Assembly (NCBI RefSeq): GCF_047511655.1
Contig: NC_133389.1
Coordinates: 127,479,973 to 127,543,972, forward strand
Source of the DNA: Castor canadensis
Taxonomy: Eukaryota; Chordata; Mammalia; Rodentia; Castoridae
Reading direction: 5' to 3'
DNA length: 64,000 nt
The notes under the pieces were generated by a model. It was not told the origin of the DNA and made no database searches. It saw only the letters and a program-made list of their open reading frames with translations. Below, piece by piece: positions 1 through 12,407 of this stretch. A program made the translations under genes and the position numbers. Every line of letters begins with the position of its first letter. Positions within the stretch are counted from its first letter, which is position 1.

Positions 1-503
1 TGGAGAGTTTCTAGAAGCTCTTTCTCTTCTTAACATGTGCCTTTAAATGTTATTTGTAATGCTATGACCATATTCTGACCATAGGGGGCAAACTTGAGGA
101 CTAAAACCAATGTGCCCAGGATGATGTGTTGGAAATGTGGAAAGAGTCCAAGTTCTCAGTAAGTCATTGAGCCTGGAATTATTAAGTAGGAGAATTGGAA
201 TTTCTGATCTGAATCATCTCCTTTGTAATGAAACAGTACCCAAATTTCAAACTGAATGCACAAGATTAGCAGGCAGAGCCAACCTGCAAATGGCCAACTT
301 CTAGTCTTCTTATTCAGGGCAATTGTGAGTTTATGCCACTTTTAGTTGATTACATTGACCATAAACAACCTAACAAATACAGTAGGTATATTCAAATAAA
401 TTTTTTATGCTGTTGTTTGTTAGTTATGAAGGAAAGCGACAGACACAGAGAGAAGCCTATGTATCTTTTCCTTGAACTCATAAAATTGAACTCTTACCAC
501 TCT

Positions 504-582
504 AGGGATTGGATGTAGCTCAGAAGTAAAACATTTGCCTAGCATTCCCAAAGCCCTGTGTTCAATACCCAGCACTACAAAA
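504..582 (+). repeat. ID-type tRNA-derived SINE
   Basis: 'gggattggatgtagctcagaagtaaaacatttgcctagcattcccaaagccctgtgttcaatacccagcactacaaaac'. A-box- and B-box-like segments with an A-rich end. Confidence 0.8.
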
Positions 583-982
583 CAATTTTTTTTCTCACTT
601 TAATACAAAGTACTGGGTCATCAAAATTAACCTATTGTTATGATGCTTTTAAGTAAAATCAGCTTTTGATGGGATATGAATTTCAAAATACACAGCAACT
701 TAAAAGTGGAGATGGAGGCTTAGAAACCTCTGTGCTGGTGATATGAATTGGAACTAAAATATTTTCCAAGGATAACTTTCAAAGCACATAACTGAGAGCT
801 GACGTTGAGTATTGGCAATAGAGGGAAACTTATCTCATATTATGCTGGATATAACATTCTTATTAAGTAGGATAATTGGAATTTCTGACTCTCCTTTGCA
901 ACAAAATAGCTCCCAAGCTTCAAAATCAATGTAGATGATTAGCAGGCAGAGTGATGAAGATTTAATTTAAAATCCATGGTAT

Positions 983-1055
983 GAGCTGGGGATATAGACC
1001 AGTGGCAGAGCAGTTGCCTAACGTGGCATGAGGCTCTGGATTTGCTCCCCATGTA
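983..1055 (+). repeat. ID-type SINE
   Basis: 'gagctggggatatagaccagtggcagagcagttgcctaacgtggcatgaggctctgg'. Forward ID with a decayed 3' end. Confidence 0.75.
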
Positions 1056-2639
1056 AATATGGTATGCTGTTTGAAATCTGTTTAAAACCAGCCAAAGAAC
1101 TGAAGACCTAAAGGTCACTGACAATCCATACTGTTCTTGATTCCTGCTTCTCATATTTTGCCTTCCCAGACTGTGTTGTTTGGAAGCAAAACATTGTTGT
1201 TTTTCCATTTACCTTTGCATCTGCAGATGAGGAGATGACAGCACTGGTTCCAGGAAATCCTTGGTAACAAACCTTCTTTGTGTTGGGTGAGGAAGCTCTG
1301 GCTTCTAAATGGATGACATCAGCAAGCTTCCCACCCACTTAGCTGGATCCCTCAATTTACAGAGATTCATTGTTCATGACTTTCTCTCTGAACAGCTGCT
1401 GGCTTTTGCTGGCTTCATTCACTGTGGTGATGATGATCAAATACCCCAGATATCTAACGATCTATCTGTCCTATTATCAGGCAGTAGGACTTGGAGTCTG
1501 ATTAGGAAAGTCTGATCGTGTAACAGTTTCCCTGCTTTCCCATTGTTTTAGACTATCACCATATGTGGCATCTCATCTCCTTTGCCCAATAAGCAAACTT
1601 CCCTATGTGTCTTCAGGGATCCCACTGAGAAGGGATTTCCATTTAGTCAATATTAAAATTAGACAAAGTAAGCCAGGAGTGTAACTACCTATGCAAAGCT
1701 ACCTGCTCAGAATTGTAAGGGAATTGTGTTCATTATCACAACTTTGAAGCCTTTAAAAATGAATCATGCAAGGCATTCAAGTGGTAGAATATAACTGGTC
1801 TTGGAAAAGTTACTGAAGGGAAGAAGGCCGGCTAAAAGTTCATCTTTAGAGATTATAGAAGAGCAAAAGCAACTTCAAAGACTTTGGAGCACAGCTTGTG
1901 ATCTGTGAGTGGTGGGGCTCTATGAGTGATGGGGCAGGTATGAGTTCACCATTTACTTCTATAATACTTAATGTAGCTAGCCAGGTACATCAGAGGTGCT
2001 CAGGAGATATTTGAGGACCTGTTTTTGACAATAATTTTTACTTGGATTGAATGTGTTTGCCACACAGATCATGCATTTGCTACCATCTTTCTGGTCTGGA
2101 GTGCCTGAAATACCACTAAGAATGTACTTGAAGATAATTTTTCAGGAGGTTAGGGACTTGATTTTCCTGATTTTTTTTCTTTGTAACCTGATTATGTAGG
2201 AAGGATATAAGAGTACATCTTGGGAGAGGACAATCCTTGGTGTAAGGCAATAACTTGGGACAGCTGAATAAATAACACATATTTATCCTGCTTTCTGGGT
2301 CTTACCTAAGCCTTTTTACAACTAACAGGTGTGTTCTAGACACATTTTTCTATGAAGTAGTCAAACTGTAAACCATGTAAATCCTGAGTGATAATTATGT
2401 CTTTAAAAAAAAAAACAAATGAAAAGCAACTGAGGCCAATAGGAGAAGGGGAGCAGGAACTAGAGAAAAGGTTAGTTCAAGAAGAATTAACTTAGAAGGT
2501 AACACCCACGCACAGGAAATCAATGCGAGTCAACTCCCTGTATAGCTATCCTTATCTCAACTAGTAAAAACCCTTGGTCCTTCCTATTATTGCTTATACT
2601 CTCTCTTCAACAAAATTAGAGATAAGGACAAAATAGTTT

Positions 2640-2765
2640 CTGCCGGGTAGTGAGGGGTAAGGGGGGTAAGGGAGGCAGGGGGATAAGAGAGGGGGCAGGT
2701 GGAAGGGGGGAGAAATGACCCAAATATTGTATACACATATGATAAAAAAAATGAAATAGAAAGAA
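2640..2765. repeat. G-rich tract with L1-type 3' tail motif
   Basis: A stretch of about 75 bp with runs of 3-6 G (2641-2716) is followed by 'gaaatgacccaaatattgtatacacatatgataaaaaaaatgaaa'. Polypurine G-tracts just before the tail are typical of mammalian L1 3'UTRs. The spacing of the G runs would allow a G-quadruplex on the plus strand. Confidence 0.45.
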
Positions 2766-4912
2766 GAGAAGCACTGCCAATTTCCCAAATGAAATGTCTT
2801 TTGTCTTTGTCTTCAGAAGCACAGGACCAAGGGAGCTTGCAAGCTCCCTGGGTACTGTCACAGGGCATTTGTTTTGGGCTCTGTTTAGGTCTGACTTTCA
2901 CATATAACTGTGGTGCTCTGAGAGGTCACTGTACTCATCACACCCAAAGCACAATTCCAATGATTCTACCTTGGTGTTTTGTACACAGAATGGGAGGTAC
3001 TTAGAAGATGTTTGCTGGGTAAATAAAGCATCATGTTTGGTTTTAGCAATATTTATGAACAGGCTAGGTTCTCCTTCATGTTTATAAGTTCCTTGGGTCA
3101 AGGATTACAACTCATGCACCCAAGTACCCTATAGTGTACCAATAACTGTTTGAAGCTGAGTGAGTGGAGGAAGGGACAGGTTCCTGCAGGCCACAAGTGT
3201 CCTGCATTGTTGATCTCCATGCCTGTATCACCATCCTTGCCTACTGGCAATAGAAGTGGTCTCCCACGTCCTTGCCAGGGCTCACAGATTCGTGGTAAGA
3301 GTTAGAAAAGGACCCAAGAGACTATTTAGACTAAATCTTTTATTTTATAAATGATGAAATGAGGGTCTGGTAGGTGGAGCAACTTAGTGGTCTTTTGCAG
3401 AATCAAGAAAGTATCTGAGTCTCCTTGAAAACCATTTTTTCCCCTGGAATATTTTAAAAGTTTATCTAAAACATCTTAATTTCACTGCTATATATGTTCT
3501 CAAATAGTTGCTATAATCAGTTACTTCTTAAGAAAACTCTAGAAGCTTTTAGCTAGTTATTTCCCATATGACACATTTCAGAATATTAAACAGAAAGTTC
3601 TCACCAAGTCACCAAGGTAGGATATATAAGACAAGCCAAAGAGAGATGTCATAAAAAGAAGACATTTTCAAAAAGGTAGCATGACTCAAATCTTCCCTGC
3701 CTACTACCTTCAACGTAAAAAGATGCTGGAGCTCTGAGGGGCTCAACAAGCACCACTTCTCTTCCCCTTCTAAGTTATGGACAAATTAAAAATCAAAATA
3801 AAAGGTAGCAGATGGAGCAAAAATATCACCTTCATTACTGAGAGAGGACAAGCTGAAGGGCAGACATGGTGTGGTAGCCAAGAAGGTGGAACCCCAGATT
3901 TTGGTTGGCCAACCTTTCGAGCAGAACAGGGCACAACTAGTGCCTGAGGCAGGAGGAGGAAGTCAGGGCTTGGTGAATATGTCAGTGTTCTTACAGGACT
4001 CTTCACAGCATTCTCCATAAGAAAAACTCATGGGGAGGATAGTGGGAGAGTGTGAAGTGATCCCAAGAGGGAACAAGCTGAAAGCTCCCACCCCAAACTG
4101 GCTTTCCTATGCAAAGGGCAGACATGGAAGGTGCTAGGGACTAGCATATGGTTCTTGCCTACAAAGGAAAGTTCCCAGCTTAGGAAATTTCTGCCTAACA
4201 GCAAAAGAGAGTTGGCTGGATTGAATGGGCCAGGGTTGGTTGAAGGGGGTGACGGGTGTGGAGGAGAAGCTTTGCTCCTGTTCAGCAGAGCCAGCTAGAA
4301 GGGACTATTAAGCGTCAACAGGGAGAAACCATAGTTTTGCTGCAGAGTTGAGGGCATTTTAGCTGATCAAGGGAATGTCAGGTGAGAAGTGTCCAGAAAT
4401 GGTGATGGTAGTGTTTCTGAAGAACCCATTAGATCGTCCCACAAAGGAAGAGACAGCTTTAAATATCTGAACCCATCCCAGAAAGAGAGAGGCTGCCTTA
4501 TGAGACAACCAATTAATTTAGAGCCTCCTGCTTGAGCCTGGAATAAATCATGGCTAATGAAATAGGGACAGAGAGTTGGAGCAGTAGGAAAAGATGGGCC
4601 TTGCTCCATTGCCTGCCTTTCTGGCTGCAAAAGGCTTCAGGTGAGCAATGGGAGAAGTTTCAACTTTAAATCAAATTTCAAGCATTGACTATTACACAAG
4701 ACTGGATATTCTGATGTTTCATTAGACTGTTGGAAACATAAAGTGACTGTGGGACTTTTTTATTACCTAAGAATGATAAGTCACAAGATAATGGAAGCTT
4801 TCATTCAGTGGCAAGGAAGAACTTTCCCCCACTGAACAATTTGAAAAGAGACAGTGGGAATTAATTTGAATAGATTATTTTCTTCTTCAAATTGAAAAGC
4901 CTATTTTGTCAA

Positions 4913-4998
4913 TTTTTTTTTTTGGCAGTACTGGAATTTGAACTCAGGGCTTATGCTTGCTAGGCAGGTTCTTACTGCTTGAGCCACTCCACCAGCCA
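4913..4998 (-). repeat. ID-type SINE (reverse)
   Basis: Poly(T) then 'ggcagtactggaatttgaactcagggcttatgcttgctaggcaggttcttactgcttgagccactccaccagcc', the reverse complement of the local ID unit. Confidence 0.85.
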
Positions 4999-6209
4999 GT
5001 CATTTTGTCAACTTTTTTATTTCTCTAACTCACCAATACATAATTGCTTTTGGTATCTCTAAATTTATTAAGCATGGTTCCTAAATCAGCATTTGGGACA
5101 CAAAGTACCCTGGACACTTTAACCAACCAGGGCCCAAATTCCCTGGGTGGCACTTGCTACAGTTTCCCCACATGGCATGGGGCATTTGCAGCCATGCCAG
5201 GGCTCTTCCTTTAGCAAGTTATGCACTCAAGAAGGAAGGGATACATGCATTAGAGTCAGTAATGTTTTCTGATTTACTATGAGGCACTCTTAAAGATGAT
5301 CTCTTTCCTCTCAAAACACTCTCCCAACAAACAACACTGCTCTTTAACCTGTTGGTGGGCGAACCAAGGAAACTTGCTAAAAGTCTCTGTCCAATCCTGT
5401 CCACAGCCAGGCAGAGGAGGCCAGCTGGCATTCTCACTACCATCTCATAGCACCCTTTGTTGTTTGATCTGAATAGCTTCCCTCTGTAGGATGTTAATGA
5501 TCTCAAGCCTGCTTTAAGAAGTTTCTCTATTATCTGGGAAGTGATTGAAAACTGCCAATCACAATTCTGGCAGTCCCTGCTCATGAGCTTAAAGACTGTT
5601 CTGATTACGATAATTACATTTTTATGAATATCCTACCTAGAGAGTAACAATTTTACTATGTCAGGCTATACCACACAAAGATGCATCAATTTCATCTGCA
5701 ATGAAAAATAGAGCCTAATAGCACAGTTCTATTTATATGATAGTCAAACATCAAGATGCAACATAAGTACTTCAACTAAAAGAATTCTGATCATTATTTA
5801 ACCTTGAGATGATTAAGGGTGAAGGCTTGTCAGCTTTCATGAATTACTTTTTTCATGATTTTGGCTGTTTTGATTTGATTTTTAAAAATCTGTAATTAAC
5901 ATTTATTAACTTTTGGATTCCATTCCAATCCTCATGACATGTGGGCAAGGCAAAAAACAACAAAAAAGATCAATAGATATGATTAACGGTTGAAGAGAGA
6001 GCATTGGGTAGCTGTACGGCACAGTTATGTCTGGGATACAGTGATGCCATGCTGACTGTTTTTCTCTTTTCATCAGCTGTCTTCAACTATAATGCAAATT
6101 ATGGACAACATATTTGTGTTTGATGCTATATGTATGTATTAGTTTAATGCAAAGAAAGCTGTTTGATTGCTACAGAACTGCACTCTTGATAGTAGATAGA
6201 TAGGGCTAC

Positions 6210-6395
6210 TTAAATTGTGGTGGTCTGAGAGCCAGCAGTACCAAGTACCATCTCAGGGGCGACTGGAAATGCAAATTGTCAGGCCCCATCCAGACCCATT
6301 GAGTCAGGATTTCCAGGGGGAGGTCACTGGATGGCAGGACTCTGCTCTAACAAGTCCTCCTGGTGTTTCTTTGAGATGTGAGTGCTGTATACCTG
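6210..6395 (+). mobile_element. hAT-Charlie-type MER fossil
   Basis: Shows the characteristic 'accatctcagg..ctggaaatgcaaattgtcaggccccatccagaccc..tgagtcagga' interior and an 'aacaagtcctcctggtg' tail of the widespread non-autonomous hAT family. Subfamily not assigned. Confidence 0.6.
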
Positions 6396-6746
6396 TGTTT
6401 TGTGACGATTTCCTCTGGCTACAAGAAGCACATAGGAATTCCCTGTGCAAGGGGCCTTGTCCCTGGCCAGGCGCCCAAATGAACAGGCTGGTTTTTGACC
6501 TAGTCTCTGAGGACAGATTCCTCTTCAGTGGATTTTCTCTTCTCTTTAAATCTCCTGAAGTTGCACTGTTCTTCAGGCCATGGTTTCTTCCCATTACCAG
6601 TCATAATCGTAACTCCATCTTTCCTGGTAGAAAGGGTGTTTACTATAACCTTCTTAACGACCAAAGACTTCTACCACCCCAAATCACTGTCAATCCGCTT
6701 TGTTACTGACCATTTCCTTGAAGTCATCGTTTAACTCATTTGTACG

Positions 6747-6855
6747 TTTTTGTCTTTTGAGACAGGGTCTAACTGTGTATCCCATGATGTCCTTAAACTC
6801 GAGATCCTTCTTCCTCTGCCTCTCAATTTCTGGGATGAACCACAATGCCTAGCTC
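6747..6855 (-). repeat. B1 SINE (reverse)
   Basis: 'tgagacagggtctaactgtgtatcccatgatgtccttaaactcgagatccttcttcctctgcctctcaatttctgggatg' is a reverse 7SL-derived B1. Confidence 0.8.
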
Positions 6856-6902
6856 TGAAGTCATTTTGAGCTGTTTTTTTTTGTTTTTTTTTTTTTAACC
6901 AT

Positions 6903-7169
6903 CCATGGGTGGCAGAGATTAGGAGGATTGTGGTTTGAGGCCAACTTGGGCAAAAAGTTTGTGAGACCCCATCTCAACCAATGGCTGGATGCAGTGGTAT
7001 GCACCTGTCATTCCAGATGTGTGGGGAAACACAAACAGGATTTCAGTCTGGGTTAGTCCAGGCATAACCAAGCAAAGAGGGCTGGTGGCATAGCTTAAGT
7101 GGTAGAGAGCCTGTCTAATAAGAGCATAGGCCCTGAGTTCGAATCACAGTACTGTCAATTTTTTTTTAA
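6903..7169 (+). repeat. Composite B1-B1-ID SINE
   Basis: Three modules in order: a B1 3' part (aggaggattgtggtttgaggccaacttgggcaaa...gagaccccatctca), a second B1 (ggctggatgcagtggtatgcacctgtcattccag...) and an ID unit (gggctggtggcatagcttaagtggtagagagcc...ccctgagttcgaatcacagtact). Confidence 0.8.
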
Positions 7170-7439
7170 TCATCCAAGACAGTATTCTGTATTTCTTTAT
7201 GGCAGAATTCCTACTATTACCTTTTGATAGCATCACAAGTTATTTGCTAGAACTCATTAGAAGTCAACATGAAGAAGGCCACACTCTGTTAGCTCAGTCA
7301 CTGAAAGACACAGTACAGCATGTACTCAGTACTGAGCACTGACACCCACTGGCCAGGTCTGAACAGTGCTGTTACCACACAAGTTGTCTTTGGCAGTTTT
7401 CTGAGCATGAGAGAAATGTCATATCAGAATTTAGTGATA

Positions 7440-7765
7440 GATAAATATAATACAGATACAATTCTTTATTGAGATTAAAAAGCATATTACAAAATTTACA
7501 GCCTTCACCATTTTTAAGTGTACAGTCAGTGATGTTAGGTGTATTCACATTGTTTTATCTAAACTGTTTCATCTCCCAAAACTGAAACTTTATACCTCTT
7601 AAATAATCGACTCTCTTTCTCTCCTTCTTCCACCCCTGGCAGCAACCATTCTACTTTCTGTTTTATGAATCCCTTTAGAGACCTTATAAAAGTGGAATCA
7701 TACAGCGTTTGCTTTATTTTTGACTCATTTATTTCACTTAGAATAATGTCCTCAAGGCTCAGGAA
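7440..7765. mobile_element. L1M-type LINE 3' fragment
   Basis: The segments 'ttattgagat...ttttaagtgtacagtcagtgatgtta', 'ccacccctggcagcaaccattctactttctg' and 'aaaagtggaatcatacagcgtttg...tcacttagaataatgtcctcaagg' match the order of ancient mammalian L1 3'UTRs. Confidence 0.7.
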
Positions 7766-7899
7766 AGTATTTTTGAGACAAATACTATTCTAATGAGTCG
7801 CACACAGAGCAGTATTAAATGTAGTAACACGGCAATCAGTGAAGGCCTTCGGGTGATTTAGCCTTATTGTTTCATATATGTGCTGTATCTGAATGTGTT

Positions 7900-8085
7900 A
7901 CTTTTAAGTGCCAGGCCAAGGGCAAAATCTTTAGAACCATGATTCTGAAAGTTTGTTCCCTGGATTCTAAAGATTTTTATTTTGGTGAGTCTGAGGTGAG
8001 CCAGGAATCTGCATTCAGCAAACACTACAGGTGATTTTGAAGCAGGTGGCTGTTCCCTCCATTGTGAGAAATGCTGCAAGTTCTA
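7900..8085 (+). mobile_element. Diverged hAT-type MER fossil
   Basis: Similar but more decayed: 'ttccctggattctaaag...ctgaggtgagccaggaatctgcattcagcaaacactacaggtgattttgaagcaggtgg' resembles the 3' half of the same hAT family. Confidence 0.4.
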
Positions 8086-9040
8086 GGCCAGAGAGGTGAG
8101 GACCACACATGAGCAAGAGCAGTCAGGCTGCACTGTGCTCACAGGAGCTGGACTTCTTTGGATCCTCGTGGTGCATTATTTCAGGCTTTTGAATAACACT
8201 TTGTGTATTCTGCCTAGCTCTGGAGTTACTTGTGTACCCTCCTCCACTACAGACCAGGCTTCATGCTGCTCAGATCTTTCAGCTGAGCTCATCCAGTGTC
8301 CTCTCAGTATTGAGAGGACAGTAAGAGTAAAACTGCAATGGAAAGCGTGTGAGTGACATGGCCAGAGAGAGGTTTGATCTTGGCGCTCTGTTACCCAGAT
8401 AAAAGCTGTCCAACCTGAGGGGGTCACTTCATTTCTCAGTCACGTGCAGCATGAAGAAGGGTTCGCTCCCCCTGCAGAGGGCTGCTGGGGGAACAGATAG
8501 GTGACAATAGAACAGACATTGACACCATGGAGACACTTGTTTCAATTTTGTCAAATATGAACATGACTGTTTTTCTGCTTCTAACCTCATTTCCCCTATG
8601 AGCAAGTGCCAAGTTGTATGATGAAGGCACCCGAGGTTTACTTCTGCCTTTTACAGAAAGCAAATCCTATTATTTAGTGTTTAAAAGAGCCCTGCGACTT
8701 CCAACTCCAAGAAGAGTAAGAAATAAATTCAATAACACAAATGTATGATGAGAATGGTAGATGTACCCTATAAATAATGGACAGTACAAATGAAGGGAGA
8801 CACACAGAAAAGAAAATTAACTTCACATTACAGTTTGACTCTGCCATGGGGACTTTCAGAAATCTGCACTGTTTAACCAAATGACACCTGAATTTTAGCA
8901 GCTCCTTTGAGATCACCTTGAAAGGTTGCAGGTTTCTGACAGATGAGCTGAAAAGTTCAAGAGTATACTATCAGGGATTATAACCACCCTGTAAACTGTG
9001 GAGGGAAAGAAGTTAGATTACATACAACAAGCAGTGTGCA

Positions 9041-9148
9041 GCTAGGCATGATGGGACAGGCCTGTAATACCAGTGCCCAGGAGGTTTAGGCAGGAGGATC
9101 CAAAGTTCCAGCCCAGCCTGAGTTATTTGACCCAGTGAGCAAACCAAG
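9041..9148 (+). repeat. B1 SINE
   Basis: 'agctaggcatgatgggacaggcctgtaataccagtgcccaggaggtttaggcaggaggatccaaagttccagcccagcctg' is a forward B1. Confidence 0.8.
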
Positions 9149-9509
9149 GACAATGTTGAGAGTTTTCCATGAAGCTAGATTTATCCACTTGAGCCTGTGA
9201 TTTTTTATTCTAAGATTAGTTCTTCCCTTGTCGTGGCTTATTAAAATGTCCTTGCTTTTGTGATTGTCAGTATTTTTGAATTTGAATCCTGGATCTAGTC
9301 AAGGCAAATGGCTTGAGGTAAATGCCTAATCCACTCGGGCCTTGATTTCTTTAAGTGTAAAGATGTAAATGTTAGCAATAAAATCTGCAATAATATCTGC
9401 AAAAATCCTAGCTCAAATTGTAGTATGAAGTAGATGATTGTAGATGGTTGTGTGGGGAATAAATACAATTTGTAAATGTTGTTATTTAAGTAAATAAATC
9501 AGGTAGAGG

Positions 9510-9723
9510 ATTTTTGTTTTGCTTTGTTTTTGCTGGGGTTTAAAGACAGGGTCTTGTGCATGCTAGGCAATTGCTCTACCCCTTGAGCTATGCCCCTAGC
9601 CCTTTTGTTCTGTGTTTCAGATAGGATCTTGCTGCTATCTCTGCCCTGGCTGGCCTCAAATCTGAGATCTTCCCGCTTCTGCCTCCTGAGTAGCACGGTT
9701 ATAAGATTGTACCACATGCCCAC
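9510..9723 (-). repeat. B1-ID composite SINE (reverse)
   Basis: A reverse ID part (gctggggtttaaagacagggtcttgtgcatgctaggcaattgctctaccccttgagc) is followed by a reverse B1 part (gataggatcttgctgctatctctgccctggctggcctcaaatctgagatcttcccgcttctgcctcctgagtagc). Confidence 0.85.
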
Positions 9724-10914
9724 CAGGCAGAATGTTTCAATGGCATAAAATCATTGTGTTCTCATGACTGCATTAGATGTTTTAACCTTTTTCTCTGGTG
9801 GTCTCATTTGGGACTTACCCCCACTTTTGCTGTAAAAACAATTCTCTACAGAACAAGGACAAAAGGGAATTTCCCCTTCATGTGAGTGCTCAACCAGACA
9901 GCTCTGTGTCAATAGTGAGGAGCATTCCAGACCCAGGGGTAAACTGTCCGAAGGTGCTGTTGGACCTGCAATTTAATCTCATACTCTTGGTTCTTACAAC
10001 ATTCTGTTGTGTAACATATCTTTTTATTCCCAGTGCTTAATAAATCAGTTTCTCTACCAGCGTTTATTGATGATTTGAATGGATAAATGTATAACAGGTC
10101 CATAAAGCATTTGGGCTTTCCAAATTATCTGCTGCTAGTGTGTTTAGGAACTATCTATTTTAGATGGCATTTTGATGAGTGACCTTTAAGTTACTTAAGA
10201 CAGGCAGACAACGGGAAAAGGGTGGGAAAAATGACTACGTCACATTTATGTTACATCCATGACATATATTCCAGGAGTTCTGGCAGGCATCTTACTGGTC
10301 AAAATTTAAGCTAAATTGGAGCTTGATGTCTAGTACCTCCCAGATGTGTTTCCCAGGCACCTGAAAAGTCAGTCATTTTTCTGGATGGGTCACATTGTAG
10401 GGCCTTTGATTCTAATGCAACGTGGGGAGCTCAGTGACCAGATTATTTTGGAATATTTACAGGCCATGTGAGTACAAAAGAGGAAAACACTTCGGTCATC
10501 TCATCTCTCTCTGGGTCCTCACGGGAAGCTGGTAGTTTAAGAAAGTTTTTGAGACATTCATTCTATGTGAGAAGCTGAGGTGAACAGTAACACAAGGACA
10601 GATCTAGTTTTGTGAGGCACAAAGCTATGACACTTTAAGATGCCTGCCTTATTTAAGAAAAATAGATCACAAATAAAAAATTAGGAAAGTCCTGAATTCG
10701 TAGGGCTCCCCTCGCAAGTGGGAGTGCCAGCTTGAGCTTAATTAGCCTTTTGAAAATGTACCTCTGTAATCATGGAAGCCATTATTTCAAGACAAAGGAA
10801 TTTGTGCTGTGCTGTTGATGGGTGGAACATTTCTTAACACAAGGAAAAGAAGCATGTATATGCTACATGGAGGTCCGGAGAGAGGCACTAAATGCTGTGT
10901 TCAAAGTGGAAGGA

Positions 10915-10985
10915 AACAAGGCTGTGTGGCTCAAGTGGCACTGTGACACGTGAAACCCAGAGTTCAATTCTCGGTACCACCAAAA
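10915..10985 (+). repeat. ID-type SINE
   Basis: 'aggctgtgtggctcaagtggcactgtgacacgtgaaacccagagttcaattctcggtaccaccaaaa'. Confidence 0.75.
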
Positions 10986-11007
10986 TATAATAATAATAAT
11001 AATAATA
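10986..11007. repeat. (AAT)n microsatellite
   Basis: Seven or so ATA/TAA units directly after the ID A-rich tail, a typical tail expansion. Confidence 0.9.
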
Positions 11008-11160
11008 ACTGGTGACAATTACATGTCCAGGAAACTGGGAGTCCTTGAATTTATTTTTGAACTTAATCAAAACCAGACACCTATTAGTCATTGAAAACCT
11101 AAGTACTGTTCTCCCTCTCCCATTTTCTAGTAGGTTAAAAATTAAAAAAACAAAACAATG

Positions 11161-11284
11161 TAGCATGCAGGGGGTGGTACACATCTGTAACCCAGCACTC
11201 AGGAGGTTGCAGCAGGAAAATCACAAGTTTGAGGCCAGCCTAGGCTACATAGCAAGACCCCATCTCAAACAAACAAACAAGCAA
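11161..11284 (+). repeat. B1 SINE
   Basis: 'gcatgcagggggtggtacacatctgtaacccagcactcaggagg...gaggccagcctaggctacatagcaagaccccatctcaaacaaacaaac' is a forward B1. Confidence 0.85.
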
Positions 11285-11734
11285 CATATCAATGTAAATT
11301 GATTAGTCCATTGAGACAACTGACTGGGTGAGTGCAGTCAGGCCCATGCATGGGGAATGAGTGGGCGCTGGCCTCCTGACTGCCACCCCCAGATCCTTCC
11401 ACTGACACAGATGTGGTGGGAATGCCACTTTGTTTGCCAAGAAGCTGGCACACGGTAAATGCTCACTGAAAACTGCCGAGGGGATGAATGAACCAAGTAA
11501 GTGATTCCAGTTTGAGTAAATGAGGCCAGATTTGAAGTAAACTTTTTACTTCTGATTCTGTAATTAAATTGGCAGACTTTTTTTTGCACTGAGCATTCCT
11601 TTCTGAATATGGCTTAGGTTTGCTAGCTAAAGGATTAGCAAGTGAAATAGAACTTTCATTGAATGCTAAGCATATGCTACTTTCCTTGACGTCCGTATGT
11701 TTAAGCTTTGTAACCACTGGATGATAGAGACAAA

Positions 11735-11850
11735 TCAGAGAGCTTAATTAAGCTACCTGTGGCCTCACAGGGGGAAGTGGCACAGCCAGGATTCAAAGCC
11801 AAGTTAGTGTGTGCAGAGCTCAGTCTGACTCTGCAGCCTCTTCTTTGGCC
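11735..11850 (-). repeat. MIR SINE
   Basis: 'gagcttaattaagctacctgtggcctcacagggggaagtggcacagccaggattcaaagcc' is the reverse core of MIR. Confidence 0.6.
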
Positions 11851-12187
11851 TTTTCTTTTCAATAAACGTGAGACACGTGTAACAGTGATGGAGGCACAAC
11901 AGATTATAAAGCTGGAAGTGTGGGGTAGTAAGAGGCTATACTGCCTGCCACTAGTGTGTCATCTGGGATATTAAGCTGCCCATCTGTGAGACAACAGGAC
12001 TGGACTGGATGACCTCTGAGTGGGATGACCACATGGCCCCGGCTGCCTGCTGGCAAAGCCCCAGTGGGTATGTGCTGTGCTACAGCAAGCACTACTAGGA
12101 CCCTTTCTGTTCTCTGAAGTGTCCCATTGTGGAGTGAGGTACTTTCTGGCTCTTAATTTGTGCAACTTCAAATCGAACCTAGTATTT

Positions 12188-12407
12188 CTTTTTTTTTTTT
12201 TTCTTTGCAGTACTGGGGTTTGAACTCAGGGGCTATACCTTGAGTCACTCCATCAGCCCTTTGTGTGTGTGTGTGTGTGTGTGGTTTTTTTTTTGCAAGA
12301 TAGAGTCTCACAAACTATTTGCCCAGAGCTGGCTTCAAAACACAATTCTCCTGATCTCTGCCTCCAGAGTAGCTAGGGTTATAGGCGCAAGCCACCAGCG
12401 CCTAGTA
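12188..12407 (-). repeat. B1-ID composite SINE (reverse) with internal (TG)n
   Basis: A reverse ID (gcagtactggggtttgaactcaggggctataccttgagtcactccatcagccc) joins a reverse B1 (caagatagagtctcacaaactatttgcccagagctggcttcaaaacacaattctcctgatctctgcctcc). The linker has expanded to (TG)n at 12262-12283. Confidence 0.85.

Noticed and set aside
5219-5584. A 121-codon minus-strand open frame in the intergenic part
   Set aside because: No recognised domain, no exon signals and no promoter or poly(A) context; this length is expected by chance in 64 kb.
6215-6709. A 164-codon plus-strand open frame
   Set aside because: It begins in a hAT-type repeat fossil and shows no protein-family features.
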